Source of the DNA: Budorcas taxicolor
Lineage: Eukaryota > Chordata > Mammalia > Artiodactyla > Bovidae
Length of the DNA stretch: 64,000 nt
NCBI RefSeq assembly: GCF_023091745.1
Contig: NW_026291482.1
Coordinates: 930,001 to 994,000, forward strand
Direction: 5' to 3'
A model generated the notes under the pieces. That model ran no database searches. It was not told where the DNA came from and saw only the letters and a list, made by a program, of their open reading frames with translations. Position numbers and translations under genes: made by a program. This document shows positions 1 through 12,000 of the stretch, in pieces; the first letter of the stretch is position 1; the number at the start of each line of letters is the position of its first letter.

Positions 1-47
1 TGCGCTTTCCTCCCGAGCTGCAGCAGTAGTGTCACGCTTCCTGTCAC
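1..47. repeat. Left-edge partial monomer (last 47 bp of a unit)
   Basis: This is the tail of the unit that precedes M1. It holds gagctgcagcag and most of the CACGTG palindrome at 45-50, which spans the phase point chosen for the monomers. It matches the standard subtype at every base I compared. The array therefore continues to the left of the window. Confidence 0.9.
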
Positions 48-3000
48 GTGGATCAAGGGATCTGTGGCTTTCCCTCGAGGCTGTCCCTCGAGGCTTTCCC
101 GCGAGGCTTTCCCACAGGGCTGTGCCACGTGCCACCTTGGTGGGAGTCGATCCTCGGCGTGAAAGACGAGCCGGTGAAGGGAAAAGAGGTTCCTCTGGAA
201 TGGACTGAGACATCTGGGGGACTCTTGGAATGGTGGCACGACCCTGGAGTTCCTCTCGCCGTTCCTGTTGAGAGGGCCTCCTCTTGAGATGCGACGGGAA
301 CGCCGGGAACTCTTTCCCGACGAAGCAGGGAAAGGATCCCTCATCTCGAGCTACGAGGCGGAAACGGGGCTCCTCTGGATGTGGGCGGGACCCTCGTGAT
401 TCCTCTCGAGTGGAGACGGCTAGGTCGGGGAACTTCTTGATTTGCACCAAGGGTGTGAAGGACCCTTTCGAAGTTACAGAGGTGAGGTGTGATCAGCCTC
501 GAGACGCCTCAGCGGAAATGGGCCTCATCTCGCCTGGAGGGGAGAACCTCCTGGATTTTCTCGAATTGCGGCAGGTCTTCTCGAGTTACGACGGGGACCT
601 CAGGGACCCGCTCTGGTGGCCTCAGGAAAGGCCAGTCCCCATGCGAGTTGCTAGGGGACCTCTCGGGATTCCTCTCCCGTCCATGCCGGGGCCTCAGTCC
701 TTGTGTGGAGTCGGGGCCGGAACCTGAGGATTCCTCTCCAGTGTTGCCATGGATCTTGGGGTGCTTCTGAGTCTCCCCAGGGGAGTCAGGCCTCGTCTTG
801 AGTGGGGGCATGCACGTGCGCTTTCCTCCCGAGCTGCAGCAGTAGTGTCACGCTTCCTGTCACGTGGATCAAGGGATCTGTGGCTTTCCCTCGAGGCTGT
901 CCCTCGAGGCTTTCGCACGAGGCTTTCCCATAGGGCTGTGCCACGTGCCACCTTGGTGGATGTCGATCCTCGGCGTGAAAGACGAGCCGGTGAAGGGAAA
1001 AGAGGTTCCTCTGGAATGGACTGAGACATCTGGGGGACTCTTGGAATGGTGGCACGACCCTGGAGTTCCTCTCGCCGTTCCTGTTGAGAGGGCCTCCTCT
1101 TGAGATGCGACGGGAACGCCGGGAACTCTTTCCCGACGAAGCAGGGAAAGGATCCCTCATCTCGAGCTACGAGGCGGAAACGGGGCTCCTCTGGATGTGG
1201 GCGGGACCCTCGTGATTCCTCTCGAGTAGAGACGGCTAAGTCGGGGAACTTCTTGATTTGCACCAAGGGTGTGAAGGACCCTTTCGAAGTTCCAGAGGTG
1301 AGGTGTGATCAGCCTCGAGACGCCTCAGCGGAAATGGGCCTCATCTCGCCTGGAGGGGAGAACCTCCTGGATTTTCTCCAGTTGCGGCAGGTCTTCTCGA
1401 GTTACGACGGGGACCTCAGGGACCCGCTCTGGTGGCCTCAGGAAAGGCCAGTCCCCATGCGAGTTGCTAGGGGACCTCTCGGGATTCCTCTCCCGTCCAT
1501 GCCGGGGCCTCAGTCCTTGTGTGGAGTCGGGGCCGGAACCTGAGGATTCCTCTCCAGTGTTGCCATGGATCTTGGGGTGCTTCTGAGTCTCCCCAGGGGA
1601 GTCAGGCCTCGTCTCGAGTGGGGGCATGCACGTGCGCTTTCCTCCCGAGCTGCAGCAGTAGTGTCACGCTTCCTGTCACGTGGATCAAGGGATCTGTGGC
1701 TTTCCCTCGAGGCTGTCCCTCGAGGCTTTCCCACGAGGCTTTCCCACAGGGCTGTGCCACGTGCCACCTTGGTGTGAGTCGATCCTCGGCGTGAAAGACG
1801 AGCCGGTGAAGGGAAAAGAGGTTCCTCTGGAATGGACTGAGACATCTGGGGGACTCTTGGAATGGTGGCACGACCCTGGAGTTCCTCTCGCCGTTCCTGT
1901 TGAGAGGGCCTCCTCTTGAGATGCGACGGGAACGCCGGGAACTCTTTCCCGACGAAGCAGGGAAAGGATCCCTCATCTCGAGCTACGAGGCGGAAACGGG
2001 GCACCTCTGGATGTGGGCGGGACCCTCGTGATTCCTCTCGAGTGGAGACGGCTAGGTCGGGGAACTTCTTGATTTGCACCAAGGGTGTGAAGGACCCTTT
2101 CGAAGTTCCAGAGGTGAGGTGTGATCAGCCTCGAGACGCCTCAGCGGAAATGGGCCTCATCTCGCCTGGAGGGGAGAACCTCCTGGATTTTCTCGAGTTG
2201 CGGCAGGTCTTCTCGAGTTACGACGGGGACCTCAGGGACCCGCTCTGGTGGCCTCAGGAAAGGCCAGTCCCCATGCGAGTTGCTAGGGGACCTCTCGGGA
2301 TTCCTCTCCCGTCCATGCCGGGGCCTCAGTCCTTGTGTGGAGTCGGGGCCGGAACCTGAGGATTCCTCTCCAGTGTTGCCATGGATCTTGGGGTGCTTCT
2401 GAGTCTCCCCAGGGGAGTCAGGCCTCGTCTCGAGTGGGGGCATGCACGTGCGCTTTCCTCCCGAGCTGCAGCAGTCGTGTCACGCTTCCTGTCACGTGGA
2501 TCAAGGGATCTGTGGCTTTCCCTCGAGGCTGTCCCTCGAGGCTTTCCCACGAGGCTTTCCCACAGGGCTGTGCCACGTGCCACCTTGGTGTGAGTCGATC
2601 CTCGGCGTGAAAGACGAGCCGGTGAAGGGAAAAGAGGTTCCTCTGGAATGGACTGAGACATCTGGGGGACTCTTGGAATGGTGGCACGACCCTGGAGTTC
2701 CTCTCGCCGTTCCTGTTGAGAGGGCCTCCTCTTGAGATGCGACGGGAACGCCGGGAACTCTTTCCCGAAGAAGCAGGGAAAGGATCCCTCATCTCGAGCT
2801 ACGAGGCGGAAACGGGGCTCCTCTGGATGTGGGCGGGACCCTCGTGATTCCTCTCGAGTGGAGACGGCTAGGTCGGGGAACTTCTTGATTTGCACCAAGG
2901 GTGTGAAGGACCCTTTCGAAGTTCCAGAGGTGAGGTGTGATCAGCCTCGAGACGCCTCAGCGGAAATGGGCCTCATCTCGCCTGGAGGGGAGAACCTCCT

Positions 3001-4943
3001 GGATTTTCTCGAGTTGCGGCAGGTCTTCTCGAGCTACGACGGGGACCTCAGGGACCCGCTCTGGTGGCCTCAGGAAAGGCCAGTCCCCATGCGAGTTGCT
3101 AGGGGACCTCTCGGGATTCCTCTCCCGTCCATGCCGGGGCCTCAGTCCTTGTGTGGAGTCGGGGCCGGAACCTGAGGATTCCTCTCCAGTGTTGCCATGG
3201 ATCTTGGGGTGCTTCTGAGTCTCCCCAGGGGAGTCAGGCCTCGTCTCGAGTGGGGGCATGCACGTGCGCTTTCCTCCCGAGCTGCAGCAGTAGTGTCACG
3301 CTTCCTGTCACGTGGATCAAGGGATCTGTGGCTTTCCCTCGAGGCTGTCCCTCGAGGCTTTCCCGCGAGGCTTTCCCACAGGGCTGTGCCACGTGCCACC
3401 TTGGTGGGAGTCGATCCTCGGCGTGAAAGACGAGCCGGTGAAGGGAAAAGAGGTTCCTCTGGAATGGACTGAGACATCTGGGGGACTCTTGGAATGGTGG
3501 CACGACCCTGGAGTTCCTCTCGCCGTTCCTGTTGAGAGGGCCTCCTCTTGAGATGCGACGGGAACGCCGGGAACTCTTTCCCGACGAAGCAGGGAAAGGA
3601 ACCCTCATCTCGAGCTACGAGGCGGAAACGGGGCTCCTCTGGATGTGGGCGGGACCCTCGTGATTCCTCTCGAGTGGAGACGGGTATGTCGGGGAACTTC
3701 TTGATTTGCACCAAGGGTGTGAAGGACCCTTTTGAAGTTCCAGAGGTGAGGTGTGATCAGCCTCGAGACGCCTCAGCGGAAATGGGCCTCATCTCGCCTG
3801 GAGGGGAGAACCTCCTGGATTTTCTCGAGTTGCGGCAGGTCTTCTTGAGTTACGACGGGGATCTCAGGGACCCGCTCTGGTGGCCTCAGGAAAGGCCAGT
3901 CCCCATGCGAGTTGCTAGGGGACCTCTCGGGATTCCTCTCCCGTCCATGCCGGGGCCTCAGTCCTTGAGTGGAGTCGGGGCCGGAACCTGATTGTTCCTC
4001 TCCAGTGTTGCCATGGATCTTGGGGTGCTTCTGAGTCTCCCCAGGGGAGTCAGGCCTCGTCTCGAGTGGGGGCATGCACGTGCGCTTTCCTCCCGAGCTG
4101 CAGCAGTAGTGTCACGCTTCCTGTCACGTGGATCAAGGGATCTGTGGCTTTCCCTCGAGGCTGTCCCTCGAGGCTTTCCCGCGAGGCTTTCCCACAGGGC
4201 TGTGCCACGTGCCAACTTGGTGTGAGTCGATCCTCGGCGTGAAAGACGAGCCGGTGAAGGGAAAAGAGGTTCCTCTGGAATGGACTGAGACATCTGGGGC
4301 ACTCTTGGAATGGTGGCACGACCCTGGAGTTCCTCTCGCCGTTCCTGTTGAGAGGGCCTCCTCTTGAGATGCGACGGGAACGCCGGGAACTCTTTCCCGA
4401 CGAAGCAGGGAAAGGATCCCTCATCTCGAGCTACGAGGCGGAAACGGGGCTCCTCTGGATGTGGGCGGGACCCTCGTGATTCCTCTCGAGTGGAGACGGC
4501 TAGGTCGGGGAACTTCTTGATTTGCACCAAGGGTGTGAAGGACCCTTTCGAAGTTCCAGAGGTGAGGTGTGATCAGCCTCGAGACGCCTCAGCGGAAATG
4601 GGCCTCATCTCGCCTGGAGGGGAGAACCTCCTGGATTTTCTCGAGTTGCGGCAGGTCTTCTCGAGTTACGACGGGGACCTCAGGGACCCGCTCTGGTGGC
4701 CTCAGGAAAGGCCAGTCCCCATGCGAGTAGCTAGGGGACCTCTCGGGATTCCTCTCCCGTCCATGCCGGGGCCTCAGTCCTTGTGTGGAGTCGGGGCCGG
4801 AACCTGAGGATTCCTCTCCAGTGTTGCCATGGATCTTGGGGTGCTTCTGAGTCTCCCCAGGGGAGTCAGGCCTCGTCTCGAGTGGGGGCATGCACGTGCG
4901 CTTTCCTCCCGAGCTGCAGCAGTAGTGTCACGCTTCCTGTCAC
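48..4943. repeat. Monomers M1-M6, mixed subtypes
   Basis: Units start at 48, 864, 1680, 2496, 3312 and 4128, each 816 bp. M1, M5 and M6 carry cccgcgagg (g at 101, 3365 and 4181) where most units have cccacgagg. M2 carries a linked trio: tttcgcacg, cccatag and ggatgtcg. M3, M4 and M6 carry ggtgtgagtcg instead of ggtgggagtcg. M5 has gggtatg near 3682 instead of ggctagg, a marker otherwise found only in the divergent island downstream (M7-M10). M5 also has GGAACC in place of GGATCC. M6 has gccaacttgg. Subtypes are interspersed rather than blocked, so repeated local exchange is likely. Confidence 0.85.
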
Positions 4944-6094
4944 GTGGATCAAGGGATCTGTGGCTTTCCCTCGAGGCTGTCCCTCGAGGCTTTCCCGCGA
5001 GGCTTTCCCACAGGGCTGTGCCACGTGCCACCTTGGTGGGAGTCGATCCTCGGCGTGAAAGACGAGCCGGTGACGGGAAAAGAGTTTCCTCTGGAATGGA
5101 CTGAGACATCTGGGGGACTCTTGGAATGGTGGCACGACCCTGGAGTTCCTCTCGCCGTTCCTGTTGAGAGGGCCTCCTCTTGAGATGCGACGGGAACACC
5201 GGGAACTCTTTCCCGAAGAAGCAGTGAAAGGAACCCTCATCTCGAGCTCCGAGGCGGAAACGGGGCTCCTCTGGATGTGGGCGGGACCCTCGTGTTTCCT
5301 CTCGAGTGGAGACGGGTATGTCGGGGAACTTCTTGATTTGCACCAAGGGTGTGAAGGACCCTTTCGAAGTTCCAGAGGTGAGGTGTGATCAGCCTGGAGA
5401 CGCCTCAGCGGAAATGGGCCTCATCTCGCCTGGAGGGAAGAACCTCCTGGATTTTCTCGAGTTGCGGCAGGTCTTCTCGACTTACAACGGGGACCTCAGG
5501 GACCCGCTCTGGCGGCCTCAGGAAAGGCCAGTGCCCATGCGAGCTTCTAGGGGACCTCTAGGGATTCCTCTCCCGTCCATGCCGGGGCCTAAGACCTTGT
5601 GTGGAGTCGGGGCCGGAACCTGAGGATTCCTCTCTAGTGTTGCCATGGATCTTGGGGTGCTTCTAAGTCTCCCCAGGGGAGTCAGGCCTCGTCTCGAGTG
5701 GGGGCTTGCACGTACTCTTTCATCCCGAGCTGCAGCAGTAGTGTCACGCTTCCTGTCACGTGGATCAAGGGATCTGTGGCTTTCCCTCGAGGCTGTCCCT
5801 CGAGGCTTTCCCACGAGGCTTTCCCACAGGGCTGTGCCACGTGCCACCTTGGTGTGAGTCGATCCTCGGCGTGAAAGACGAGCCGGTGAAGGGAAAAGAG
5901 GTTCCTCTGGAATGGACTGAGACATCTGGGGGACTCTTGGAATGGTGGCACGACCCTGGAGTTCCTCTCGCCGTTCCTGTTGAGAGGGCCTCCTCTTGAG
6001 ATGCGACGGGAACGCCGGGAACTCTTTCCCGACGAAGCAGGGAAAGGATCCCTCATCTCGAGCTACCAGGCGGAAACGGGGCTCCTCTGGATGT

Positions 6095-6900
6095 GGGGGG
6101 GACCCTCGTGTTTCCTCTCGAGTGGAGACGGGTATGTCGGGGAACTTCTTGATTTGCACCAAGGGTGTGAAGGACCCTTTCGAAGTTCCAGAGGTGAGGT
6201 GTGATCTGCCTCGAGACGCCTCAGCGGAAATGGGCCTCATCTCGCCTGGAGGGGAGAACCTCCTGGATTTTCTCGCGTTGCGACAGGTCTTCTCGAGTTA
6301 CGACGGGGACCTCAGGGACCCGCTCTTGTCGCCTGAGGAAAGGCCAGTCCCCGTGCGAGTTGCTAGGGGCGATCTCGGGATTTCTCTCCCGTCGATGCCG
6401 GGGCCTAAGACCTTGTGTGGAGTCGGGGCCGGAATCTGAGGATTCCTCTCCAGTGTTGCCATGGATCTTGAGGTTCTTCTGAGTCTCCCCAGGGGAGTCA
6501 GGCCTCGTCTCGAGTGGGGGCATGCCCGTGTGCTTACCTCCGGAGCTGCAGCAGTAGTGTCACGCTTCCTGTCACGTGGATCAAGGATCTGTGGCTTTCC
6601 CTCGAGGCTGTCCCTCGAGGCTTTCCCACGAGGCTTTCCCACAGGGCTGTGCCACGTGCCACCTTGGTGGGAGTCGATCCTCGGCGTGAAAGACGAGCCG
6701 GTGAAGGGAAAAGAGGTTCCTCTGGAATGGACTGAGACATCTGGGGGACTCTTGGAATGGTGGCACGACCCTGGAGTTCCTCTCGCCGTTCCTGTTGAGA
6801 GGGCCTCCTCTTGAGATGCGACAGGAACGCCGGGAACGCTTTCCCGATGAAGCAGGGAAAGGATCCCTCATCTCGAGCTACCAGGCGGAAACGGGGCTCC
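6095..6900. repeat. Copy 1 of a divergent duplicated block (1631-bp spacing)
   Basis: This block shares a long run of rare variants with the block 1631 bp downstream. They are a seven-G run at 6095-6101, gatctgcctc, cgcgttgcgacagg, cttgtcgcctgagg, cccgtgcgag, ggcgatctcgggattt, gtcgatgccgg, ggaatctgagg, gaggttcttc, gcatgcccgtgtgc and the one-base deletion at the M9 start. So many linked private changes mean the two blocks descend from one duplicated dimer of 816 + 815 bp. The limits are approximate. Confidence 0.8.
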
Positions 6901-7390
6901 TCTGGATGTGGGTGGGACCGTCGTGTTTCCTCTCGAGTGGAGACGGGTATGTCGGGGAACTTCTTGATTTGCACCAAGGGTGTGAAGGACCCTTTCGAAG
7001 TTCCAGAGGTGAGGTGTGATCAGCCTCGAGACGCCTCAGCGGAAATGGGCCTCATCTCGCCTGGAGGGGAGAACCTCCTGGATTTTCTCGAGTTGCGGCA
7101 GGTCTTCTCGAGTTACGACGGGGACCTCAGGGACCCGCTCTGGTGGCCTCAGGAAAGGCCAGTGCCCATGCGAGCTGCTAGGGGACCTCTCGGGATTCCT
7201 CTCCCGTCCATGCCGCGGCCTCAGTCCTTGTGTGGAGTCGGGTCCGGAACCTGAGGATTCCACTCTAGTGTTGCCATGAATCTTGGGGTGCTTCTGAGTC
7301 TCCCCAGGGGAGTCAGGCCTCGTCTCGAGTGGGGACATGCACTTGCGCTTTCCTCCCGAGCTGCAGCAGTAGTGTCACGCTTCCTGTCAC
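6576..7390. repeat. 815-bp monomer M9
   Basis: One G is missing from the G run just after the unit start (gatcaaggatctg instead of gatcaagggatctg), so this unit is 815 bp. Other private changes are gggaacgctt (about 6836) and gtgggtgggaccg (about 6907). The latter destroys the GGGCGGG box. A slipped-strand deletion is the simplest cause. Confidence 0.85.
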
Positions 7391-7725
7391 GTGGATCAAG
7401 GGATCTGTGGCTTTCCCTCGAGGCTGTCCCTCGAGGCTTTCGCACGAGGCTTTCCCACAGGGCTGTGCCACGTGCCACCTTGGTGTGAGTCGATCCTCGG
7501 CGTGAAAGACGAGCCAGTGAAGGGAAAAGAGGTTCCTCTGGAATGGACTGAGACATCTGGGGGACTCTTGGAATGGTGGCACGACCCTGGAGTTCCTCTC
7601 GCCGTTCCTGTTGAGAGGGCCTCCTCTTGAGATGCGACGGGAACGCCGGGAACTCTCTCCCGATGAAGCAGGGAAAGGATCCCTCATCTCGAGCTACCAG
7701 GCGGAAACGGGGCTCCTCTGGATGT

Positions 7726-8531
7726 GGGGGGGACCCTCGTGTTTCCTCTCGAGTGGAGACGGGTATGTCGGGGAACTTCTTGATTTGCACCAAGGGTGTG
7801 AAGGACCCTTTCGAAGTTCCAGAGGTGAGGTGTGATCTGCCTCGAGACGCCTCAGCGGAAATGGGCCTCATCTCGCCTGGAGGGGAGAACCTCCTGGATT
7901 TTCTCGCGTTGCGACAGGTCTTCTCGAGTTACGACGGGGACCTCAGGGACCCGCTCTTGTCGCCTGAGGAAAGGCCAGTCCCCGTGCGAGTTGCTAGGGG
8001 CGATCTCGGGATTTCTCTCCCGTCGATGCCGGGGCCTAAGACCTTGTGTGGAGTCGGGGCCGGAATCTGAGGATTCCTCTCCAGTGTTGCCATGGATCTT
8101 GAGGTTCTTCTGAGTCTCCCCAGGGGAGTCAGGCCTCGTCTCGAGTGGGGGCATGCCCGTGTGCTTACCTCCGGAACTGCAGCAGTATTGTCACGCTTCC
8201 TGACACGTGGATCAAGGATCTGTGGCTTTCCCTCGAGGCTATCCCTCGAGGCTTTCCCACGAGGCTTTCCCACAGGGCTGTGCCACGTGCCACCTTGGTG
8301 GGAGTCGATCCTCGGCGTGAAAGACGAGCCGGTGAAGGGAAAAGAGGTTCCTCTGGAATGGACTGAGACATCTGGGGGACTCTTGGAATGGTGGCACGAC
8401 CCTGGAGTTCCTCTCGCCGTTCCTGTTGAGAGGGCCTCCTCTTGAGATGCGACAGGAACGCCGGGAACTCTTTCCCGATGAAGCAGGGAAAGGATCCCTC
8501 ATCTCGAGCTACCAGGCGGAAACGGGGCTCC
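7726..8531. repeat. Copy 2 of the divergent duplicated block
   Basis: Same variant set as the copy starting at 6095, exactly 1631 bp further on (seven-G run at 7726-7732). It has since gained its own changes: ccggaactgc, gcagtattgtc, cctgacacg and ggctatccctc. The pair is therefore not brand new. It contains the 815-bp unit M11. Confidence 0.8.
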
Positions 8532-9021
8532 TCTGGATGTGGGCGGGACCCTCGTGATTCCTCTCGAGTGGAGACGGCTAGGTCGGGGAACTTCTTGATT
8601 TGCACCAAGGGTGTGAAGGACCCTTTCGAAGTTCCAGAGGTGAGGTGTGATCAGCCTCGAGACGCCTCAGCGGAAATGGGCCTCATCTCGCCTGGAGGGG
8701 AGAACCTCCTGGATTTTCTCGAATTGCGGCAGGTCTTCTCGAGTTACGACGGGGTCCTCAGGGACCCGCTCTGGTGGCCTCAGGAAAGGCCATTCCCCAT
8801 GCGAGTTGCTAGGGGACCTCTCGGGATTCCTCTCCCGTCCATGCCGGGGTCTCAGTCCTTGTGTGGAGTCGGGGCCGGAACCTGAGGATTCCTCTCCAGT
8901 GTTGCCATGGATCTTGGGGTGCTTCTGAGTCTCCCCAGGGGAGTCAGGCCTCGTCTCGAGTGGGGGCATGCACGTGCGCTTTCCTCCCGAGCTGCAGCAG
9001 TAGTGTCACGCTTCCTGTCAC
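8207..9021. repeat. 815-bp monomer M11
   Basis: It carries the same one-base deletion as M9, shared by descent through the 1631-bp duplication. The second half reverts toward the standard type, with ggctagg and the CACGTG at 8971 restored. It also holds ctcgaattg, ggggtcctcag and ggggtctcag, which recur together before M16 and M34. Confidence 0.85.
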
Positions 9022-12000
9022 GTGGATCAAGGGATCTGTGGCTTTCCCTCGAGGCTGTCCCTCGAGGCTTTCCCACGAGGCTTTCCCACAGGGCTGTGCC
9101 ACGTGCCACCTTGGTGGATGTCGATCCTCGGCGTGAAAGACGAGCCGGTGAAGGGAAAAGAGGTTCCTCTGGAATGGACTGAGACATCTGGGGGACTCTT
9201 GGAATGGTGGCACGACCCTGGAGTTCCTCTCGCCGTTCCTGTTGAGAGGGCCTCCTCTTGAGATGCGACGGGAACGCCGGGAACTCTTTCCCGACGAAGC
9301 AGGGAAAGGATCCCTCATCTCGAGCTACGAGGCGGAAACGGGGCTCCTCTGGATGTGGGCGGGACCCTCGTGATTCCTCTCGAGTGGAGACGGCTAGGTC
9401 GGGGAACTTCTTGATTTGCACCAAGGGTGTGAAGGACCCTTTCGAAGTTACAGAGGTGAGGTGTGATCAGCCTCGAGACGCCTCAGCGGAAATGGGCCTC
9501 ATCTCGCCTGGAGGGGAGAACCTCCTGGATTTTCTCGAGTTGCGGCAGGTCTTCTCGAGTTACGACGGGGACCTCAGGGACCCGCTCTGGTGGCCTCAGG
9601 AAAGGCCAGTCCCCATGCGAGCTGCTAGGGGACCTCTCGGGATTCCTCTCCCGTCCATGCCGGGGCCTCAGTCCTTGTGTGGAGTCGGGGCCGGAACCTG
9701 AGGTTTCCTCTCCAGTGTTGCCATGGATCTTGGGGTGCTTCTGAGTCTCCCCAGGGGAGTCAGGCCTCGTCTCGAGTGGGGGCATGCACGTGCGCTTTCC
9801 TCCCGAGCTGCAGCAGTAGTGTCACGCTTCCTGTCACGTGGATCAAGGGATCTGTGGCTTTCCCTCGAGGCTGTCCCTCGAGGCTTTCCCACGAGGCTTT
9901 CCCACAGGGCTGTGCCACGTGCCACCTTGGTGGGAGTCGATCCTCGGCGTGAAAGACGAGCCGGTAAAGGGAAAAGAGGTTCCTCTGGAATGGACTGAGA
10001 CATCTGGGGGACTCTTGGAATGGTGGCACGACCCTGGAGTTCCTCTCGCCGTTCCTGTTGAGAGGGCCTCCTCTTGAGATGCGACGGGAACGCCGGGAAC
10101 TCTTTCCCGACGAAGCAGGGAAAGGATCCCTCATCTCGAGCTACGAGGCGGAAACGGGGCTCCTCTGGATGTGGGCGGGACCCTCGTGATTCCTCTCGAG
10201 TGGAGACGGCTAGGTCGGGGAACTTCTTGATTTGCACCAAGGGTGTGAAGGACCCTTTCGAAGTTCCAGAGGTGAGGTGTGATCAGCCTCGAGACGCCTC
10301 AGCGGAAATGGGCCTCATCTCGCCTGGAGGGGAGAACCTCCTGGATTTTCTCGAGTTGCGGCAGGTCTTCTCGAGTTACGACGGGGACCTCAGGGACCCG
10401 CTCTGGTGGCCTCAGGAAAGGCCAGTCCCCATGCGAGCTGCTAGGGGACCTCTCAGGATTCCTCTCCCGTCCATGCCGGGGCCTCAGTCCTTGTGTGGAG
10501 TCGGGGCCGGAACCTGAGGATTCCTCTCCAGTGTTGCCATGGATCTTGGGGTGCTTCTGAGTCTCCCCAGGGGAGTCAGGCCTCGTCTCGAGTGGGGGCA
10601 TGCACGTGCACTTTCCTCCCGAGCTGCAGCAGTAGTGTCACGCTTCCTGTCACGTGGATCAAGGGATCTGTGGCTTTCCCTCGAGGCTGTCCCTCGAGGC
10701 TTTCCCACGAGGCTTTCCCACAGGGCTGTGCCACGTGCCACCTTGGTGGGAGTCGATCCTCGGCGTGAAAGACGAGCCGGTAAAGGGAAAAGAGGTTCCT
10801 CTGGAATGGACTGAGACATCTGGGGGACTCTTGGAATGGTGGCACGACCCTGGAGTTCCTCTCGCCGTTCCTGTTGAGAGGGCCTCCTCTTGAGATGCGA
10901 CGGGAACGCCGGGAACTGTTTCCCGACGAAGCAGGGAAAGGATCCCTCATCTCGAGCTACGAGGCGGAAACGGGGCTCCTCTGGATGTGGGCGGGACCCT
11001 CGTGATTCCTCTCGAGTGGAGACGGCTAGGTCGGGGAACTTCTTGATTTGCACCAAGGGTGTGAAGGACCCTTTCGAAGTTCCAGAGGTGAGGTGTGATC
11101 AGCCTCGAGACGCCTCAGCGGAAATGGGCCTCATCTCGCCTGGAGGGGAGAACCTCCTGGATTTTCTCGAGTTGCGGCAGGTCTTCTCGAGTTACGACGG
11201 GGACCTCAGGGACCCGCTCTGGTGGCCTCAGGAAAGGCCAGTCCCCATGCGAGTTGCTAGGGGACCTCTCGGGATTCCTCTCCCGTCCATGCCGGGGCCT
11301 CAGTCCTTGTGTGGAGTCGGGGCCGGAACCTGAGGATTCCTCTCCAGTGTTGCCATGGATCTTGGGGTGCTTCTGAGTCTCCCCAGGGGAGTCAGGCCTC
11401 GTCTCGAGTGGGGGCATGCACGTGCGCTTTCCTCCCGAGCTGCAGCAGTAGTGTCACGCTTCCTGTCACGTGGATCAAGGGATCTGTGGCTTTCCCTCGA
11501 GGCTGTCCCTCGAGGCTTTCGCACGAGGCTTTCCCATAGGGCTGTGCCACGTGCCACCTTGGTGGATGTCGATCCTCGGCGTGAAAGACGAGCCGGTGAA
11601 GGAAAAAGAGGTTCCTCTGGAATGGACTGAGACATCTGGGGGACTCTTGGAATGGTGGCACGACCCTGGAGTTCCTCTCGCCGTTCCTGTTGAGAGGGCC
11701 TCCTCTTGAGATGCGACGGGAACGCCGGGAACTCTTTCCCGACGAAGCAGGGAAAGGATCCCTCATCTCGAGCTACGAGGCGGAAACGGGGCTCCTCTGG
11801 ATGTGGGCGGGACCCTCGTGATTCCTCTAGAGTGGAGACGGCTAGGTCGGGGAACTTCTTGATTTGCACCAAGGGTGTGAAGGACCCTTTCGAAGTTCCA
11901 GAGGTGAGGTGTGATCAGCCTCGAGACGCCTCAGCGGAAATGGGCCTCATCTCGCCTGGAGGGGAGAACCTCCTGGATTTTCTCGAGTTGCGGCAGGTCT

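Larger units (their letters stand above)
4944..9021. repeat. Monomers M7-M11, divergent satellite island
   Basis: Units start at 4944, 5760, 6576, 7391 and 8207. They carry far more private substitutions than the rest of the array. Examples are gtgacggg (5071 on), ggcttgcacgtact (about 5703), cttgtcgcctgagg and gggcgatctcggg in M8 and M10, and gtgggtgggaccg in M9. M9 and M11 are 815 bp because aagggatctg is shortened to aaggatctg. The marker gggtatg occurs in M7-M10. The CACGTG site near the end of each unit is destroyed in M7-M10, at 5709, 6525, 7340 and 8156. M12 onward returns to the homogenised type. Inference: this is an older or differently evolving patch that escaped homogenisation. 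Confidence 0.85.

Noticed and set aside
5518..6240. 240-codon reverse-strand open frame in the divergent island
   Set aside because: It is the usual repeat frame extended because local substitutions remove a stop. No protein family features are visible.
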